Assembly: GCF_947654275.1 (NCBI RefSeq)
Contig: NZ_CANTJS010000002.1
Span: 79,242-143,241 of the forward strand
Direction: 5' to 3'
DNA from: an uncultured Oscillibacter sp.
Lineage (GTDB): Bacteria; Bacillota; Clostridia; Oscillospirales; Oscillospiraceae
Length of the DNA: 64,000 bases
The notes beneath the pieces are model-generated. The model saw only the letters and a program-made list of their open reading frames with translations, made no database searches and was not told where the DNA came from. Below, in pieces: positions 49,880 to 58,952 of this stretch (position 1 is its first letter; every line of letters starts with the position of its first letter). The translations under genes and the position numbers were made by a program.

Positions 49880-50853
49880 AGCGTTCCTCCGTCTCCCAGA
49901 AAGGCCTTTTCCAGGGTCTCATAACCGATGCGCCCTGTGGTGAAGCGATTTCCTGTTGTGATGTTGAAGAAATTAATCTTACAGGGGGCATCCCAGTCCC
50001 GGGGCACATAGGCCCAATTGTTTTTGCAGCGGGCAAAGAGCTCCTGAAAGGGGATGCCATAGACATCCTGATTCTTGGAAAATGGAATGTCCGCCAGCAT
50101 GGCACTGATGGCTTCGTCGGCACATCGGACCGTGAGATTGGTCTCCTGACCGTAAATCAGGCAGTCGTTCACCCGGCCGTAGGCAACGGCCTCGTCATCC
50201 ACCACCGACACCAGCGGCGTGGTGGCGTTGCCCTCCAGAATCTGGCTCATGGAAAAGCCCCGGTCCGCCACGGTAGGCATGGCCTGTTCCACATTCCGGG
50301 CGCAGACCTGCACCGCACCCACCATGCAGCCTGTACGAGCCGCCATGATGTAAAGCCGGTTCGGAGAGATGCCGCAGGCCTGGGCAATCCCCTCCGCCAG
50401 CTCCTCATCCGGCATCTCCGTGGTCTGGACGCCGGCGACCGCCTTCTGGGGGGTGGGGTCCCGATAGGAGACTAACTGAGCAAAATGGTCCGACCCCCGG
50501 ATAGACCGCACCGGGCCGGAGATTACCTGCAAGTCCCCCTTCCAGGGCACCTTGGTGGCCGCCACATAGGAGGCCATTTCGCACACGCCGGGATTTTCTG
50601 TAAAGACCCGCAGGCCAGGGACCAAACAGCGCTCCAGCTGAATCATGGTAAAACTCAGGCGGCCCAGGCCCCCCATGCCCACCTCGGCAAAATATTTCCC
50701 CGCCCGGAAGCCGCCTTTGCAGCGGATACCCATATCCAGAACAACAGCTCCGTTTTTCAGACGGACGACCTCAATATTCAGCCGGTTCGCCTTGGGGAGA
50801 ATCTCCTCCTCAATGATGCAGGCCGCCGCCTCGTTGACGCTCCAATGCTCCAT
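49876..50853 (-). CDS. Methenyltetrahydromethanopterin cyclohydrolase-like protein (Mch2, diverged)
   Basis: This 325-residue protein aligns with the Mch-like protein at 27091-28053 over its length: WSVNEAAACIIEEEILPKAN at the start, NGAVVLDMGIRCKGGFRAGK, GISPNRLYIMAARTGCMVGAVQ, and NFFNITTGNRFTTGRIGYE at the end. The family motif GSGPARA is changed to ISGPVRSI, and GIPFQELFARCKN replaces the usual segment. The substitutions suggest a different substrate from true Mch. It lies between the flavoprotein gene and the unknown 209-residue gene. Having two diverged copies in two parallel modules implies a specific role in this pathway. Confidence 0.72.
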   Translation of the reverse strand: MEHWSVNEAAACIIEEEILPKANRLNIEVVRLKNGAVVLDMGIRCKGGFRAGKYFAEVGMGGLGRLSFTMIQLERCLVPGLRVFTENPGVCEMASYVAATKVPWKGDLQVISGPVRSIRGSDHFAQLVSYRDPTPQKAVAGVQTTEMPDEELAEGIAQACGISPNRLYIMAARTGCMVGAVQVCARNVEQAMPTVADRGFSMSQILEGNATTPLVSVVDDEAVAYGRVNDCLIYGQETNLTVRCADEAISAMLADIPFSKNQDVYGIPFQELFARCKNNWAYVPRDWDAPCKINFFNITTGNRFTTGRIGYETLEKAFLGDGGTL

Positions 50854-50863
50854 ATGCGCCTCC

Positions 50864-51499
50864 TCACTCCCGGGGCCTGCCGGCCTTCAGGGCCTTGGCC
50901 GTCAGCGCCAGCTTTTTGCCGATGATTCGGGCGCTCTCCATACCCTTCTCGTCCTCGGCAGCCCCCTGGGTCATCCGGTCCTGACTCCAAACCGCGGCGC
51001 CGGCATAAACGCCCAGACCACCGTTTACCACCGGCATCCCCTGGGTGTGATAGAAGCCCAGAATGGCGTTGATGGCGCTCTCCTGTCCGCCGTTGCGGGT
51101 ACCGCCCACGGCCAGCGCTGCGCCGGGGGTATACATCCGCAGAAACGGGTCCTCCCTCTGATTCAGATACTCCGCCCGGAACCGGGAGAGGAAGGCGCAG
51201 AGCTGGGGTGTCATGCCCATCTCATAGACCGGCGTGCCCATCAGGTAGCCGTCATATTTGAAAAAGCCCTCATTCCAACTGCCCATATCGTCGTCATAGA
51301 CCACGCAGCGGGCCACGCCCTTTTTCACACAGCTGTTGCAGCCCATGCAGGGGGCGATTTTCTTCCCCTGGAGATAGAGCACATCCACCTGCACATCCGC
51401 CACCGTCTCCGCCCCCCGCTTTGCCTCCTCAATGGCATAGGCCGTGGAGGCCTTTCGGGGACTGCCGCAGACAAACAGCAATTTTGTGGTTTCTTCCAT
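50864..51499 (-). CDS. Iron-sulfur flavoprotein / NADPH-dependent FMN reductase family (reverse module)
   Basis: This is a protein of about 211 residues, METT... with KLLFVCGSPRKASTAYAI as FMN loop. CMGCNSCVKKGVARC gives the C-x2-C-x2-C-x7-C cluster motif, and LMGTPVYEMGMTPQLCAFLSR and VGGTRNGGQES the flavin site. It is the counterpart of the protein at 38218-38847. ATG 51499 has GGGAGG eight bases upstream; another ATG at 51523, touching the stop of the previous gene, is possible. It probably donates or accepts electrons for the reductase or hydroxylase of the module. Confidence 0.85.
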   Translation of the reverse strand: MEETTKLLFVCGSPRKASTAYAIEEAKRGAETVADVQVDVLYLQGKKIAPCMGCNSCVKKGVARCVVYDDDMGSWNEGFFKYDGYLMGTPVYEMGMTPQLCAFLSRFRAEYLNQREDPFLRMYTPGAALAVGGTRNGGQESAINAILGFYHTQGMPVVNGGLGVYAGAAVWSQDRMTQGAAEDEKGMESARIIGKKLALTAKALKAGRPRE

Positions 51500-51522
51500 A
51501 GGATGTTCCTCCCTTTTCAACA

Positions 51523-52866
51523 TCAGACCTCCGCCATAAACTTCTTCATGGCCGCTTCCACCTCCGCTACCACAGCACTCTCCTCCAGGCCGCAGGCAAA
51601 CTGCCCCTTGTGATAAACAATGCGTCCGTTGACGAGGGTGGTTTCCACATTCTCCTGACTGGAATTATACATCAGTGTGGCCAGAGTATCAAAGTTCGGA
51701 CAGGATCGGAGATAGGCGGGATTAAAAATAAACATATCCGCCAGCTTTCCCGCTTCAATGGAACCCAGGTCCGGCCGGTGAGCGGCTTTGGCTCCGTTGA
51801 TGGTGGTAAAATCCAGCATGTTCTGAGCCGTCATGCAGTCCGACCGCCGGGTCCCCACCTTTTGCAGCAGGAGGCCAATCTTCAGGCTCTCAATCATATC
51901 CGAGGAATTGTTGCTGGCCGCGCCGTCAGTGCCCATGACGATGTTCACCCCCTGTTCCAGCATGGCCGCCACTGGCGGGATGCCGGAGCCCAGATAAGCG
52001 TTGGAGGCCGGGCAGTACACCGCATTAACGCCGTTGCGGACAAAGGCGTCAATCTCCTCTTCCTTCAAGCAGACGCAGTGAACGGCGGAGAGGCGATCCG
52101 TCAGAACGCCCAACTTCTCCAGGGTCTCCACTACAGGGGTTCCCCAGTGCTTCATTGTAAAGGCGTTGTCCTCCTCCGTTTCCAGAATGTGCATAGTGTA
52201 GGGAATGCCAGTGGACCCGGAGTAATCCGCCATGGCCCGGTACAGGTGTTCCGTGGTACCCCAGGGCACAGATGCCCCGGACCAAATCCGAATCAACGGA
52301 TGGTCTGCATATTGCCGCACCAGAGCGTCTGTCCGGCGGATGCACTCGTCCGCTGGGTGAATAAAACCGGGAAAGACATTCATCTCAAGACCGGTGTCGT
52401 GGTAACAGTCCATATAGATGCCCCGGATGCCCACCTCCTCCATGGTCTCAATGCAGGCGTGGGGAAGTTCGTCGTTATGCTGGACATAATTGAAGTCCGA
52501 CAGAGTGGTGACGCCGCATTTCAGGCTCTCCATTGCCGCCACCCGGCAGGCCAGCCTTTGGAGGGAGGCCGTCATGGCAGGACCGCCCCGGAGGGGCGCC
52601 GCCTGGAGCCAGGCGATGAGATTCAGGTCCGCCCCCAGCCCCTTCAGAAGAGACTGAAAGATATGGACATGCAGGTTCTGCATCCCGGGGAACAACGCTT
52701 TCCCTGTGCCGTCCAGCACCGTGGCGGCGGTCCAGCCCTCCAGCTTTCCCACAGCGGCGATGGTATCGCCCCGAACGGCCACGTCTGTATTTTGCAGAAC
52801 GCTGCGGCTGGAATCCTGGGTGTAAACCGTGATATTGCGAATCAAAAGATCAGCATGCTTGTTCAT
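51523..52866 (-). CDS. Amidohydrolase, SsnA/MtaD-type deaminase family (reverse module)
   Basis: This is a 447-residue hydrolase with an intact active site: NLHVHIFQSLLKGLGADLNL, TMHILETEEDN, SAVHCVCLKEEEID, VYCPASNAYLGSGIPPV and MGTDGAASNNSSDM. It is of the deaminase subgroup and is clearly related to the protein at 31715-33052. The natural substrates of this group are exocyclic amino or chloro N-heterocycles, including guanine, adenosine and pterin-like rings. ATG 52866 follows GAGGAG. It begins 157 bases after the reductase gene, with a terminator hairpin between the two. Confidence 0.87.
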   Translation of the reverse strand: MNKHADLLIRNITVYTQDSSRSVLQNTDVAVRGDTIAAVGKLEGWTAATVLDGTGKALFPGMQNLHVHIFQSLLKGLGADLNLIAWLQAAPLRGGPAMTASLQRLACRVAAMESLKCGVTTLSDFNYVQHNDELPHACIETMEEVGIRGIYMDCYHDTGLEMNVFPGFIHPADECIRRTDALVRQYADHPLIRIWSGASVPWGTTEHLYRAMADYSGSTGIPYTMHILETEEDNAFTMKHWGTPVVETLEKLGVLTDRLSAVHCVCLKEEEIDAFVRNGVNAVYCPASNAYLGSGIPPVAAMLEQGVNIVMGTDGAASNNSSDMIESLKIGLLLQKVGTRRSDCMTAQNMLDFTTINGAKAAHRPDLGSIEAGKLADMFIFNPAYLRSCPNFDTLATLMYNSSQENVETTLVNGRIVYHKGQFACGLEESAVVAEVEAAMKKFMAEV

Positions 52867-52953
52867 ACGTTGTTACGCTCCTCGTTTCTGGCTGAATCGG
52901 CGGGGCCGGCGGACTTGGCGCACGCAGCAAAAAGTCTTCCCGGCCCACGTCCT

Positions 52954-52986
52954 ATAAAAATGTCAGCAGCCGGAGGACTGCTGACA
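52954..52986 (-). terminator. Internal terminator or attenuator within the reverse operon
   Basis: On the minus strand a 9-bp perfect stem, TGTCAGCAG with CTGCTGACA, is followed by TTTTTATA. It lies 37 bases after the reductase gene and 88 bases before the amidohydrolase gene. Partial termination would lower expression of the enzymes relative to the transporter. I see no clear new promoter before 52866. Confidence 0.75.
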
Positions 52987-53022
52987 TTGGCTATCGCAGT
53001 TCTCTCGCGTCCCTGGCGATAA

Positions 53023-54009
53023 TCATGATTCATCAATTGCGTCATAGCGGATTTTCTGTCTGGTAAACAGGAAATTCCGGCGATGAATGCCCACGCTGAC
53101 CAGCTCCGCGTGAGGATGATTTTTCCAGGACTTTGGAAATGCGGCACCGGGGGACATGGCGCCGCCCACATAGACCATGGAGTAATTGATAAAGTATTCG
53201 TCAAGGCACCCATTTTCCATCAGAGCGCCGCAGTAGCTGGGCGCTTCCGCGCAGATGGTCTCCATGCCCAGACGGCGCAGGACATACAGCATCAGCTTCA
53301 TGTCCGGCTGGTTCCCGGTTCCAGTAACAATGACGGGCACCGTGTCGAAGTCCCGGTCCAGCGCCGGCAGCTCCGCCGCATCCACCTGCTCCCGGACAGT
53401 GAAACCACCTGCCAGAACATGCTTCAGGGGGCTGTTCTTCTGGATGTAGTCCCATCCGGCGGGTGAGGTGGCAATGATGTTTTTCAGCCTGTCCGCAGGG
53501 TCCACCTGGAACGCAATGTGCTCAAAGGGGATGTCCGTGCTGTCCAGACTGACGAGAATCTCACAGGGCTGATCCCGCTTGCCCAGGACCTCCTGCCGCT
53601 GGCGGAACAGATCCTCATCCATGCAGTAGTTGATATAGTTGGGCTCGTTCTGCAGGGTGTTTGCGCCAACAATCAGTCCGTCCGCGCTGGCCCGCAGCAG
53701 ATTCAGACACCAGAAGTCTCCTGCGCCGCCAGCGGGGTCCAGGTAATTGCACTTGGCAATCAGCGGCCCCTGCATGTTGTCCATAAAGGCCATTTTTCCG
53801 TCGGCGCTCAGCACAATGGAGGACACAATGTAGGGTCGGTCCGACCCGGGCTTGGGGAACACCACCGGCGTGGTGTAGTACGCGCCGGCATCTGGCAGGG
53901 ATTTCGCCCCCTGGGAGGCCTGCTCCAGCTCCTCCAGCAAGTCCGGGCTGCGGTAGAGCTCCCTGATTTTCAGGTCATCCTTTGGCGTTTGAAAATAACT
54001 CAGCCTCAT
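53023..54009 (-). CDS. RibD C-terminal/dihydrofolate reductase-fold protein
   Basis: This is a 328-residue protein with a DHFR-like RibD reductase fold. RPYIVSSIVLSADGKMAF is the first strand and turn (usual PxVxxxxAxSLDGxia), SADGLIVGANTLQNEPN the usual RADAILVGxxTxxxDxP, and later VPVIVTGTGNQ and GMETICAEAPSYCGALMENGCLDEYFINYSMVYVGG match the usual GGPxLxxxLlxxgLVDEL segment. About 60 extra residues precede the fold. RibD relatives reduce ribosyl-amino pyrimidines or dihydropterins (DmrA-like dihydromethanopterin reductase included). Here it lies six bases after the transporter ATPase gene, so a reductase acting on the imported ring is likely. Confidence 0.78.
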   Translation of the reverse strand: MRLSYFQTPKDDLKIRELYRSPDLLEELEQASQGAKSLPDAGAYYTTPVVFPKPGSDRPYIVSSIVLSADGKMAFMDNMQGPLIAKCNYLDPAGGAGDFWCLNLLRASADGLIVGANTLQNEPNYINYCMDEDLFRQRQEVLGKRDQPCEILVSLDSTDIPFEHIAFQVDPADRLKNIIATSPAGWDYIQKNSPLKHVLAGGFTVREQVDAAELPALDRDFDTVPVIVTGTGNQPDMKLMLYVLRRLGMETICAEAPSYCGALMENGCLDEYFINYSMVYVGGAMSPGAAFPKSWKNHPHAELVSVGIHRRNFLFTRQKIRYDAIDES

Positions 54010-54015
54010 ACCAGC

Positions 54016-55545
54016 TCAGCCCTCCTTGCCAACGGTCTGCGCCGCTTCGTCCCGCTTGCCCGCCATCAGCAGGCCCAGGCGCTCATAATTGGCGTCCTTC
54101 CGGTCCATCTCACCCAATATGACGCCCTCATAAATTACGCCGATCCGGTCGCTGAGAGAGATGATCTCGTCCAGCTCTGTGGAAACCAGCACCACCGCGC
54201 ACCCGGCGTCCCGCGCGGCCATAATCTGTTCGTGAATGAACTGCGTCGCGCCGATATCCACACCCCGTGTGGGGTGAACCGCGAAGAGAAGACGGGGCTG
54301 CTTGTCCAGTTCCCGCGCCACCACAACCTTCTGTTGGTTGCCGCCCGAAAGAGAGCTGACAGGATTGCCGGCGTCCGGCGTTTTGATGCCGTAGTGTTCA
54401 ATCAGGTAGCCCGCTTGACCGTCCACCTTCTTCCAATCTAAAAACACACCTTTGGTGAATTTCTCATCATAAAATGTATCCAATACCAGGTTATTCCGTA
54501 TGGGCATCTTCATCACCACGCCCATACCCTGACGGTCCTCGGGAATGTGCGCCACGCCCTTGTCCAGAATCTGTCGGGGCGTGGACTTCGACATGTCCTC
54601 TCCGCCAATCAGGACGGTCCCAGTTTTTTTGCACAGGCCCACAATGCCCCGAATCAGCTCGCTCTGTCCGTTGCCGTCTACACCTGCGATGCCGTAAATC
54701 TCGCCGGCGCGGACCTGCATATTCAGGCCCCGGACGGTCTCCACGCCCTTGGAATCCTTGGCGTGCATATCCTTTACCTCCAGCATGGTCCCGCCCAGCT
54801 TCTGTTCGCCCCGAGCGACCTCGAAACTGACCTCCTTACCCACCATCATGCTGGCCAGCTCCCGGGCGTTGGTGTCGCAGGCGTTGACGGAGCCTACCAC
54901 CTTGCCCAGATGGAGAATGGTGATGACCTTGCTGATTTCCATAACCTCGTTGAGCTTGTGGCTGATGAAAATAACCGCCTTATCCTCCGCAATCAAATTT
55001 CGGATGGCTACAAACAGCTCCCGAATTTCCTGGGGCGTCAGAACGGCTGTAGGCTCGTCCAGAACCAGCAGGTCGCAGTTCTTATACAGCGCCTTGAGAA
55101 TCTCAACCCGCTGCTGCTGCCCCACCGTCAAAGAGGATACCTTGGCGTAGGGATCCACCAGCAGACCGTATTTCTGAGAGATTTCCAGAATGCGGGCGGC
55201 AACCCGCTTTTTGTCGATAAAGGCCTTTTTCTCATCCAGACTCAGGATGACGTTTTCCACTACCGTCAGTGTGGGAATCAGCATGAAGTGCTGGTGCACC
55301 ATGCCGACACCGCAGGCGATGGCCGTTTTGGGCGAATCAATCTCCGTCTCCTTTCCGTTGACGAAAATTGTGCCGCCGTCGGGCTTGGCCAGGCCGTAGA
55401 GGACATTCATCAGCGTACTCTTTCCAGCGCCATTTTCACCCAGCAGCGTATGAACCTCACCCCGCCGGAAGCCCACGGACACCTTATCGCAGGCGACGGT
55501 CCCCGGATAGATTTTAGTAATTTCCTTCAATTCGATAAAATTCAT
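54016..55545 (-). CDS. Nucleoside ABC transporter ATPase, double NBD (reverse module)
   Basis: This 509-residue protein has two ATPase halves. First: Walker A GENGAGKSTLMN, HQHFMLIPTLTVVEN, signature SLTVGQQQRVEILKA, Walker B LLVLDEPTAVLTP. Second: GVDGNGQSELIRG, LSGGNQQKVVVARE and LLFAVHPTRGLDIGA, the variant Walker B usual here. It is the counterpart of the ATPase at 33504-35021. ATG 55545 (MNFIELKEITKIYPG). It is separated from the lipoprotein gene by 243 bases with a strong hairpin. Confidence 0.92.
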   Translation of the reverse strand: MNFIELKEITKIYPGTVACDKVSVGFRRGEVHTLLGENGAGKSTLMNVLYGLAKPDGGTIFVNGKETEIDSPKTAIACGVGMVHQHFMLIPTLTVVENVILSLDEKKAFIDKKRVAARILEISQKYGLLVDPYAKVSSLTVGQQQRVEILKALYKNCDLLVLDEPTAVLTPQEIRELFVAIRNLIAEDKAVIFISHKLNEVMEISKVITILHLGKVVGSVNACDTNARELASMMVGKEVSFEVARGEQKLGGTMLEVKDMHAKDSKGVETVRGLNMQVRAGEIYGIAGVDGNGQSELIRGIVGLCKKTGTVLIGGEDMSKSTPRQILDKGVAHIPEDRQGMGVVMKMPIRNNLVLDTFYDEKFTKGVFLDWKKVDGQAGYLIEHYGIKTPDAGNPVSSLSGGNQQKVVVARELDKQPRLLFAVHPTRGVDIGATQFIHEQIMAARDAGCAVVLVSTELDEIISLSDRIGVIYEGVILGEMDRKDANYERLGLLMAGKRDEAAQTVGKEG

Positions 55546-55702
55546 GCGTACACCGACCTCTCCGTTTTAATCCCATAGTCCCTGCCCGGAAGAACCGCCG
55601 GCAAACTGCCCGACGGCGTCTGTTTTTTTCCCTCTGTCTCTCTGTGAATATTCCTGCCGTCCGAACGGTCGGGAGCTTTTTAAAAAGCGGCGTTCAGCGG
55701 AG

Positions 55703-55731
55703 GCCGTGCGGAGCGGAGCGCTCCGCACGGC
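55703..55731 (-). other. Strong hairpin between the lipoprotein and ATPase genes
   Basis: A 13-bp perfect stem, GCCGTGCGGAGCG with CGCTCCGCACGGC, closes on three bases. It lies 58 bases after the lipoprotein stop. A T-rich tract follows only about 20 bases later (CTTTTTAAAAAG). It may stabilise the lipoprotein mRNA or end part of the transcripts. The rest of 55546-55788 holds no gene. Confidence 0.6.
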
Positions 55732-55788
55732 ATATTCCTAAATTCCGCTGCCCACCCCGGCAGGGCCGCCCCTGCCTTTCCGGGCCGC

Positions 55789-56850
55789 TTATTTTACCAG
55801 GGTTTCCAGGTCTACGCCGTCGTAGGACTGCTGCCACAGGTTCTGAAGGGTGGTCTTCTCCTCGTCGGTCAGCAGGTCGGCATACTTGCCGGCATAATCG
55901 GTCAGAGTAATCACGCCGGCGGATGCACCCATGCTGACAAATCCCGGCTCAACGGTTCCCTCGATGGCCTGCTCAACGGCGACCTCGATGCCCAGCTGCG
56001 CGTCCTGAATGACGCTGATGAAACAGCTTTCGCCCAGCAGAGTCTGGTCGGAGACAGCGCCCACATTCATCAGGCCCAGCGCGTCGCACTCCTGCACAGC
56101 GCCTACGCCGCAGGCGTCCGCGTTCTGGGTTACGATGTCCACGCCCTGCTGCTGCAGCGCGTCAACGGCCTGCTTCGCCTTCAGCGCATCATCATAGGAG
56201 CCGGTATAAACGGTGATGACCTCGCACTCCGGGTCAACGTATTGAGCGCCGGCCCGCACGCCGTCGGCCCAGGCGATGATGGAGTCAATTTCGTTGGAGC
56301 CCACCGCGCCGATCTTCTTGGTTTCAGTGGCCATGGCGCAGGCGACGCCATTCAGGAAGCCCAGCTGGAAGGTGGCAAAATCAATGCCGGTGAGATTGGG
56401 CTCCTGGCCGGACTGGGCGCTAGTGCAGATAAAGGTGATGTCGGGATATTCCTGGGAAACCAGCTTGGCAGCGTCCAGGAACTCCGCGCCGTGGGAGACA
56501 ATGATGGTATAGCCGGCATCGGCATAACCCCGCATGGTGCTCTCAAAGTCGGTGGCGGGAATGGACTCGGAGTAGTTTACCGTGGCGCCGGGATACTTTT
56601 CGGCAGCCGCGTTGGCGGCGTCCGCCGCCATCTGGCTCCAGCCGCCGTCATTGGCGCTGCCGGAGAGCATCAGGCCGATTTTCACGTTGCTGTAGTCCGT
56701 GTCCCCGCTGCTGGTCTGAGCATCGCCGGGCTGCTGGGCGTCTCCGCCGCCTGAGGCCGGGGGATTGCTGGAACCGCCGGAGCCGCCGCAGCCGGCCAGC
56801 AGGCTGACCACCATCATCAGGGACAGCGCAAGAGCAAATACCTTCTTCAT
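55789..56850 (-). CDS. BMP family substrate-binding lipoprotein (reverse module)
   Basis: This is a 353-residue lipoprotein. The signal peptide MKKVFALALSLMMVVSLLAGC ends in a lipobox, and a Gly/Ser/Gln-rich linker follows. The mature fold begins VKIGLMLSGSANDGGWSQMA. Other PnrA/BmpA features are IIVSHGAEFLDAAKLVSQEY and GFLNGVACAMATETKKIGAVG. ATG 56850 follows AAGGAGG eight bases upstream. The ligand-site order differs from the forward protein, so it probably binds a different molecule. It lies 105 bases after the second permease gene. Confidence 0.9.
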   Translation of the reverse strand: MKKVFALALSLMMVVSLLAGCGGSGGSSNPPASGGGDAQQPGDAQTSSGDTDYSNVKIGLMLSGSANDGGWSQMAADAANAAAEKYPGATVNYSESIPATDFESTMRGYADAGYTIIVSHGAEFLDAAKLVSQEYPDITFICTSAQSGQEPNLTGIDFATFQLGFLNGVACAMATETKKIGAVGSNEIDSIIAWADGVRAGAQYVDPECEVITVYTGSYDDALKAKQAVDALQQQGVDIVTQNADACGVGAVQECDALGLMNVGAVSDQTLLGESCFISVIQDAQLGIEVAVEQAIEGTVEPGFVSMGASAGVITLTDYAGKYADLLTDEEKTTLQNLWQQSYDGVDLETLVK

Positions 56851-56955
56851 TGTACGTTCCTCCTTAACATAGTCCAAAGCTTCTTGTATATTACAGAATC
56901 CGCACAGAGTCCCTCTGCGCAAAAGCTGTATCCCCTTATCTGGAACACCGTAGAA

Positions 56956-57825
56956 TCAATGGCTCTTAACATATGGCACGCCCAGAGCGGCGGGGTCCTT
57001 CGCGTTTCTGGAAAAGGCGCACAGCGCCAGCACTGTCAGGATATAAGGCAGCATCAGGGCAAACTCATAGGGGAATGCACCGCCGCCGGCCTGGAGCCGG
57101 TAGGACAGGGTCTCGCCGATGCCGAAGACCAGCACGCCGCCCAGCGTGCCAAAGGGCGTGTATTTACCGAAGGTCACCGCCGCCAGAGCGATGAAGCCCC
57201 GCCCGTCCGTCATGTTCTCCGTGAACTGGCTCAGAATGCCGGTGGAGAGGAACGCGCCGCCAAACCCCACCAGAGCGCCGCCTGCGGCGCAGGCAATATA
57301 ACGGAGCTTTTTGACGCTGATGCCCACGCTCTCCACCACCACGGGATTTTCTCCCACTGAGCGCATCTGCACGCCAATTTTCATCTTGTACATGGCAACC
57401 CAGGCCAGAATCACCAGCCCGATGGCAATGTAGGTGGGAATCGGAAACCCCAGGAAGCTGCCATAGGTGGTCCCGGCGTTCATGCCATCGAAAAAAGCCC
57501 GGTTCAGCGTGGTTGTCAAGCCGGCGCCCACCAGATTGAACGCCACGCCCAAAACCGTTTGATTGATACGGAATTCCAGCACCAGCGCACCGAACAGCAG
57601 GCCGAACAGCCCCGCCACCAGCATGGCGGCTAACCCGCCCAGCCAGGCGTTATTCAGGTGGTGTGTGACCACCACGCCGGTGAGACATCCTATAATCATC
57701 ATACCCTCGGCTCCCATGTTGACAATGCCGGAAACCTCCATTACCAGCACACCCAGGGCAACGAAGAGCAGCGGAGTGGAATAGCGGATCATTGCAGCCA
57801 GGAAGGAAATGATGGAATCAGCCAT
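56956..57825 (-). CDS. ABC transporter permease, nucleoside type (NupQ/YufQ-like, reverse module)
   Basis: This is a 289-residue permease with about eight membrane segments. IRYSTPLLFVALGVLVMEVSG and VNMGAEGMMIIGCL are the N-terminal motifs; VQMRSVGENPVVVESVGISV and DGRGFIALAAVTFGKYTPFG the later ones. It overlaps the first permease gene by eight bases. It ends KDPAALGVPYVKSH, like its forward counterpart (ALGKPYMKNR). Confidence 0.9.
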   Translation of the reverse strand: MADSIISFLAAMIRYSTPLLFVALGVLVMEVSGIVNMGAEGMMIIGCLTGVVVTHHLNNAWLGGLAAMLVAGLFGLLFGALVLEFRINQTVLGVAFNLVGAGLTTTLNRAFFDGMNAGTTYGSFLGFPIPTYIAIGLVILAWVAMYKMKIGVQMRSVGENPVVVESVGISVKKLRYIACAAGGALVGFGGAFLSTGILSQFTENMTDGRGFIALAAVTFGKYTPFGTLGGVLVFGIGETLSYRLQAGGGAFPYEFALMLPYILTVLALCAFSRNAKDPAALGVPYVKSH

Positions 57826-58864
57826 GAATCGTCGCCCCTTTCTCTTTCTTCACCTGAAGCAGAACCTTGCTCAGCACATTGATCAAAACGAACACAATCA
57901 CCAGTGCCCGAATCAAATCTACCACAGAGGAGGGAACCCGCGTGAACATCTGCACGGCATTTCCACCGCTTTTCATGGCCCCAAGCAGAATGCCGGAGAG
58001 GAACATGCCCACCGGATGGTTTGCGCCCAGCAGCGCCACGGCAATGCCGTCGAATCCGAAGTTGCTGGCCATGCCCTTCAGCAAACGGTGCTGCACGCCC
58101 AAAACCTCAATGGCACCGGCCAGACCCGCGAAGCCGCCGGCCATAAACATCGCCATCAGGGTGTTCTTCTGAACGCTGATGCCAGCATAGGCGGCCGCCT
58201 GATTGTTCTGGCCCACAATCTGCATACCGAAGCCCGGAGCCGTCTTCCACAGGAAAATCCCAAAAAACACTAGGCTGAGGATCATCAGCAGAAAGCCGGT
58301 GTGCAGCTTGGTCCCAGGGAGGATGTAATGCATCCAATAGGTGTCCTCAAACATAACGGTCTGTGCCGCATTGCTGTTGGGATCCTGAATAGGCCCGCAG
58401 ACCGCCCACTGAATCAGGTATTGAGCGGCGTAGTTCAGCATCACAGTCGTAATAACCTCGTTGGCCCCGAAGCGGACCTTCAGAACGCCCACCAATAGTC
58501 CCCAGATCGCGCCGCCCAGAAAACCAGCCAGCAACGCCAGAATTACCACCAGAAATCCAGGCCCTGGCATAAAGAGGACCACCACAGACGCGCTCAGCGC
58601 GCCGATGTACATCTGCCCCTCTGCGCCGATGTTGATCAGGCCGCAGCGGAACGCGAAGGCGTAGCTCAAGCCCGACAGCGTCAGCGTCGTTGTCTTGACC
58701 AGCGTATTGCTGATGTTGACCGATGAGCCGAACGCTCCAGAAAACATGACCCGGAATGTAGAAAGAGGATCTTCGCCGATCAGTACGATCACCAGTGAAC
58801 CGACCAGGAACGCCAATAGGATGGACGTGATCGGTTCAAGCACCTTGCTTGATTTTTTAATCAT
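57818..58864 (-). CDS. ABC transporter permease, nucleoside type (NupP/YufP-like, reverse module)
   Basis: This is a 348-residue permease. Start at ATG 58864 (MIKKSSKVLEPITS), with AAAGGGG nine bases upstream; the ATG at 58888 lacks such a site and lies close to the operator. Motifs are LSGLSYAFAFRCGLINIGAEGQMYIG, GANEVITTVMLNYAAQYLIQ and NFGFDGIAVALLGANHPVGM. It is the first gene of the long minus-strand operon and therefore directly behind the GntR-type operator. Confidence 0.9.
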   Translation of the reverse strand: MIKKSSKVLEPITSILLAFLVGSLVIVLIGEDPLSTFRVMFSGAFGSSVNISNTLVKTTTLTLSGLSYAFAFRCGLINIGAEGQMYIGALSASVVVLFMPGPGFLVVILALLAGFLGGAIWGLLVGVLKVRFGANEVITTVMLNYAAQYLIQWAVCGPIQDPNSNAAQTVMFEDTYWMHYILPGTKLHTGFLLMILSLVFFGIFLWKTAPGFGMQIVGQNNQAAAYAGISVQKNTLMAMFMAGGFAGLAGAIEVLGVQHRLLKGMASNFGFDGIAVALLGANHPVGMFLSGILLGAMKSGGNAVQMFTRVPSSVVDLIRALVIVFVLINVLSKVLLQVKKEKGATIHG

Positions 58865-58897
58865 AAGTATATACCCCTTTACCGGCATGAGCCTTAT

Positions 58898-58952
58898 AAA
58901 TAGGTTGGCCCTATGTTGACTTTATTATGAATCCCTCTCTCCGGTTTGTCAA
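58898..58952 (-). promoter_or_regulatory. Promoter and operator of the reverse transporter operon
   Basis: On the minus strand, consensus TTGACA (58947-58952) and CATAAT (58924-58929) are 17 bases apart. The palindrome AAATAGGT-N3-CCCTATGT (plus-strand reading, 58898-58916) lies from about +1 and matches the GntR-gene operator with two changes. The start codon follows 34 bases further. Confidence 0.75.
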
